Positions 62,096 through 64,000 of a stretch of DNA of 64,000 nucleotides are shown here, piece after piece (the first letter of the stretch is position 1; every line of letters begins with the position of its first letter). A program made the position numbers and the translations under genes. The stretch is from Owenia fusiformis (lineage: Eukaryota > Annelida > Polychaeta > Sabellida > Oweniidae). The notes beneath the pieces are model-generated. The model did not search any database and was not told the DNA's origin. It was given only the letters and a program-made list of their open reading frames with translations. The stretch lies in NCBI GenBank assembly GCA_903813345.2, contig CAIIXF020000008.1, positions 18,152,822 to 18,216,821 of the forward strand, in the 5' to 3' direction.

Positions 62096-62600
62096 ATGAT
62101 ATTGACCTTGGGCAATTTGATATTGACACTTAGTCGCTGCTCTCCCTCATTCAATATCATATTACCCTTCGGTCAATATCATTTTGTCCCTCGGAATAAA
62201 ACCCATATTCAATCCCTCCCAGTAAATAACCTATATATATATATGTATCACTGTATCCATGCCACATTGACCATTGACCTAAATATATCTCATTATCAAA
62301 TTGACCTATATATTTCAACTCATGACTAAGATTGACGTAGACATATCAACATTTCAAGATCGACGTTTCAACTCACATATTAACTCGCCATTAGTAATTA
62401 GCACTTATGCAAAACATCAACTCACCATCAAGATTGACACAGATATATCAACTCACCATCAAGATTGATGCAGATACATCCACTTACCACCAAGATTGAC
62501 GCAGATTTATCAACTCACCATCAAGATTGATGCAGATATATCCACTTACCATGAAGATTGACGAAGAGATATCAACTCACTATCAACACTGTGCAAAAAG
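62096..62600. repeat. Minisatellites with 35-bp units
   Basis: From about 62290 to 62595 the unit CAACTCACCATCAAGATTGA followed by about 14 bases recurs, with two alternating forms (ATCAACTCACC and ATCCACTTACC) giving a 70-base higher order. Before it, 62096-62200 has irregular copies of TCAATATCAT and its inverse. Confidence 0.85.
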
Positions 62601-63530
62601 CCAAATATAGTAGCGTATAAGTGGCAAACTATTTGTGAATATAGTTCAGTATGTCCTCACTATATTGTATTCGGTATGGGAAACAAACTATTCTTGCCTC
62701 AGAAGCGGAACATTTAGTATTGGTGGTATATACTCTACGATACTAAATATCGTTTGAACTATTCTCCGATTATTCTTAAGAGCCAGGAATAGTAGGATAT
62801 AAGTACATAGAAAAGATGAGTATAGTATGTATTACATAATCCAAAAACAAACTATACGCCTCTTATACTCGAGGCTATACATTCTTTGATGTGCCTTAAT
62901 TTGCTTGGAGTTAATCCTATTTTATTTTTCAATTAAGCGCTAATGTAAACAAATAAAATCATGCATTTCACTTAAGAAAGCTTAATCAAACTTAATGTCT
63001 GAGATCTCATCTAAAATTTTATGATGTTGAAGTATATGATTTTAAATGAACTTTAAATATATTTTAAAAATGTAAGTCAATACAAAAAGTGGAATGAAAA
63101 ATTTGGGTATATTTCAAATATAAATCGGTAAATTATTTATTCTCCGTTTTGAGTAAAATAAGCGCGTATTAATTTGAAGTTTGTTTTTAGTCTTACCAAA
63201 AATCAGCAGCAATTTCGGTGTAGTTAAAATTAAAATGAGGTAAAGCGTATCGTGATACACTGTATCTTTGTTCTTTGTCAGTTTTAAATTGAGACAATCC
63301 TGACATCCTATATGACAGATTAGACCCCTAGTCAGGGACGGGGTTCGGAGGTTTAGAGTGAAGCCATGTGGAGGAAAATTAATTGTTGTATAATTATATG
63401 ACATAAGTTGATGATGATGATGCATTTTTAAATCTTAAAAAGATAACAATATTCAAATGTATGAAATACAATAAGGAATCAGTATAAAATCCCCGGGATT
63501 AAATATTATGAAGGATGAGGAATTGCGCTG
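62601..63530. other. Intergenic, nothing recognised
   Basis: AT-rich with loosely inverted CTATAC/GTATAG stretches near 62620-62880. No gene seen. Confidence 0.4.
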
Positions 63531-63531
63531 A

Positions 63532-64000
63532 ACGAAAACATTAGGTTACATGTACAATTTATCATAAATAATGTGCCAAATTGAACTATACTAATGCACC
63601 GAATTTAGCTTTTTAATATATTGATGAAGTTAGAGCACATCACATACTATGTCCCAAATTGAAACATACTAATGAGCCAAGTTTAACCTTTCAATGTAAG
63701 GATGTACTTTGAAAATCATAAATAATGCGCCAAATTGAACGATACTAATGCGCCAAATTGAACCTATTAATATACTGATGTACTTAAAGCACATCACATA
63801 TTATATCCCAAATTGAAACATACTAATGAGCCAAGTTTAACCTTTCATTGTAAGGATGTACTTTGAACATCATAAATAATGCACCAAATTGAACTATACT
63901 AATGCACCAAATTGAACTTTCTAATATACTGATGAACTTACAGCACATTACATACTATGTCCCAAATTGAAACATACTCATGAGCCAAGCTTAACCTTTC
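63532..64000. repeat. 154-bp satellite, continuing past the window
   Basis: CCCAAATTGAAACATACT starts at 63653, 63807 and 63961, exactly 154 bases apart. Each unit has internal copies of CCAAATTGAACTATACTAATG, so the unit itself arose from shorter repeats. The right edge is outside the window. Confidence 0.95.

Overview
The window is nuclear DNA of a metazoan, most likely a marine invertebrate bilaterian. Genes are split by GT-AG introns, introns and spacers are AT-rich and crowded with DNA transposons and minisatellites, start codons sit in ATGGC contexts, and the gene set is animal (rhodopsin-type receptors, 26S proteasome ATPase, GH27 glycosidase with a lectin-like insert, GT11 fucosyltransferase). 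A lophotrochozoan fits, but nothing here fixes the phylum.

Layout. 0.4-3.7 kb (+): a three-exon gene for a four-pass membrane protein with a 740-residue acidic then Lys/Pro-repeat tail. 4.2-5.3 kb: a 78-bp minisatellite split by a 296-bp insertion. 5.5-23.4 kb (-): a coiled-coil protein gene in five exons with a 14-kb first intron. That intron carries many transposon copies and, on the opposite strand, a complete intronless GPCR gene (18.1-19.1 kb). 21-26.7 kb: two dead non-LTR retrotransposon fragments, each split by small DNA transposons whose removal restores the reading frame. 27.0-36.7 kb (+): PSMC6 (26S proteasome regulatory subunit 10B), nine coding exons, complete. 38.9-39.2 kb (-): a TATA/CCAAT/CRE promoter with one candidate first exon. 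41.0-42.3 kb (-): a second GPCR, neuropeptide-receptor-like. 46.5 kb: a tRNA-derived SINE. 49.8-51.7 kb (-): the 3' part of a GH27 alpha-galactosidase-family gene with a ricin-B-like insert. 57.6-58.7 kb (-): an alpha-1,2-fucosyltransferase with a transposon (26-bp perfect inverted ends, 5-bp target duplication) just upstream. 62-64 kb: minisatellites and a 154-bp satellite that runs off the window.

The genes do not form one system. The two carbohydrate enzymes are neighbours on one strand and both concern glycans, one adding fucose in the Golgi and one probably trimming alpha-linked sugars, but joint regulation is only a guess. PSMC6 is a housekeeping gene. The receptors and the tetraspan protein have no known partners here. 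Gene models were built by hand from splice sites and reading phase; no similarity search was possible.
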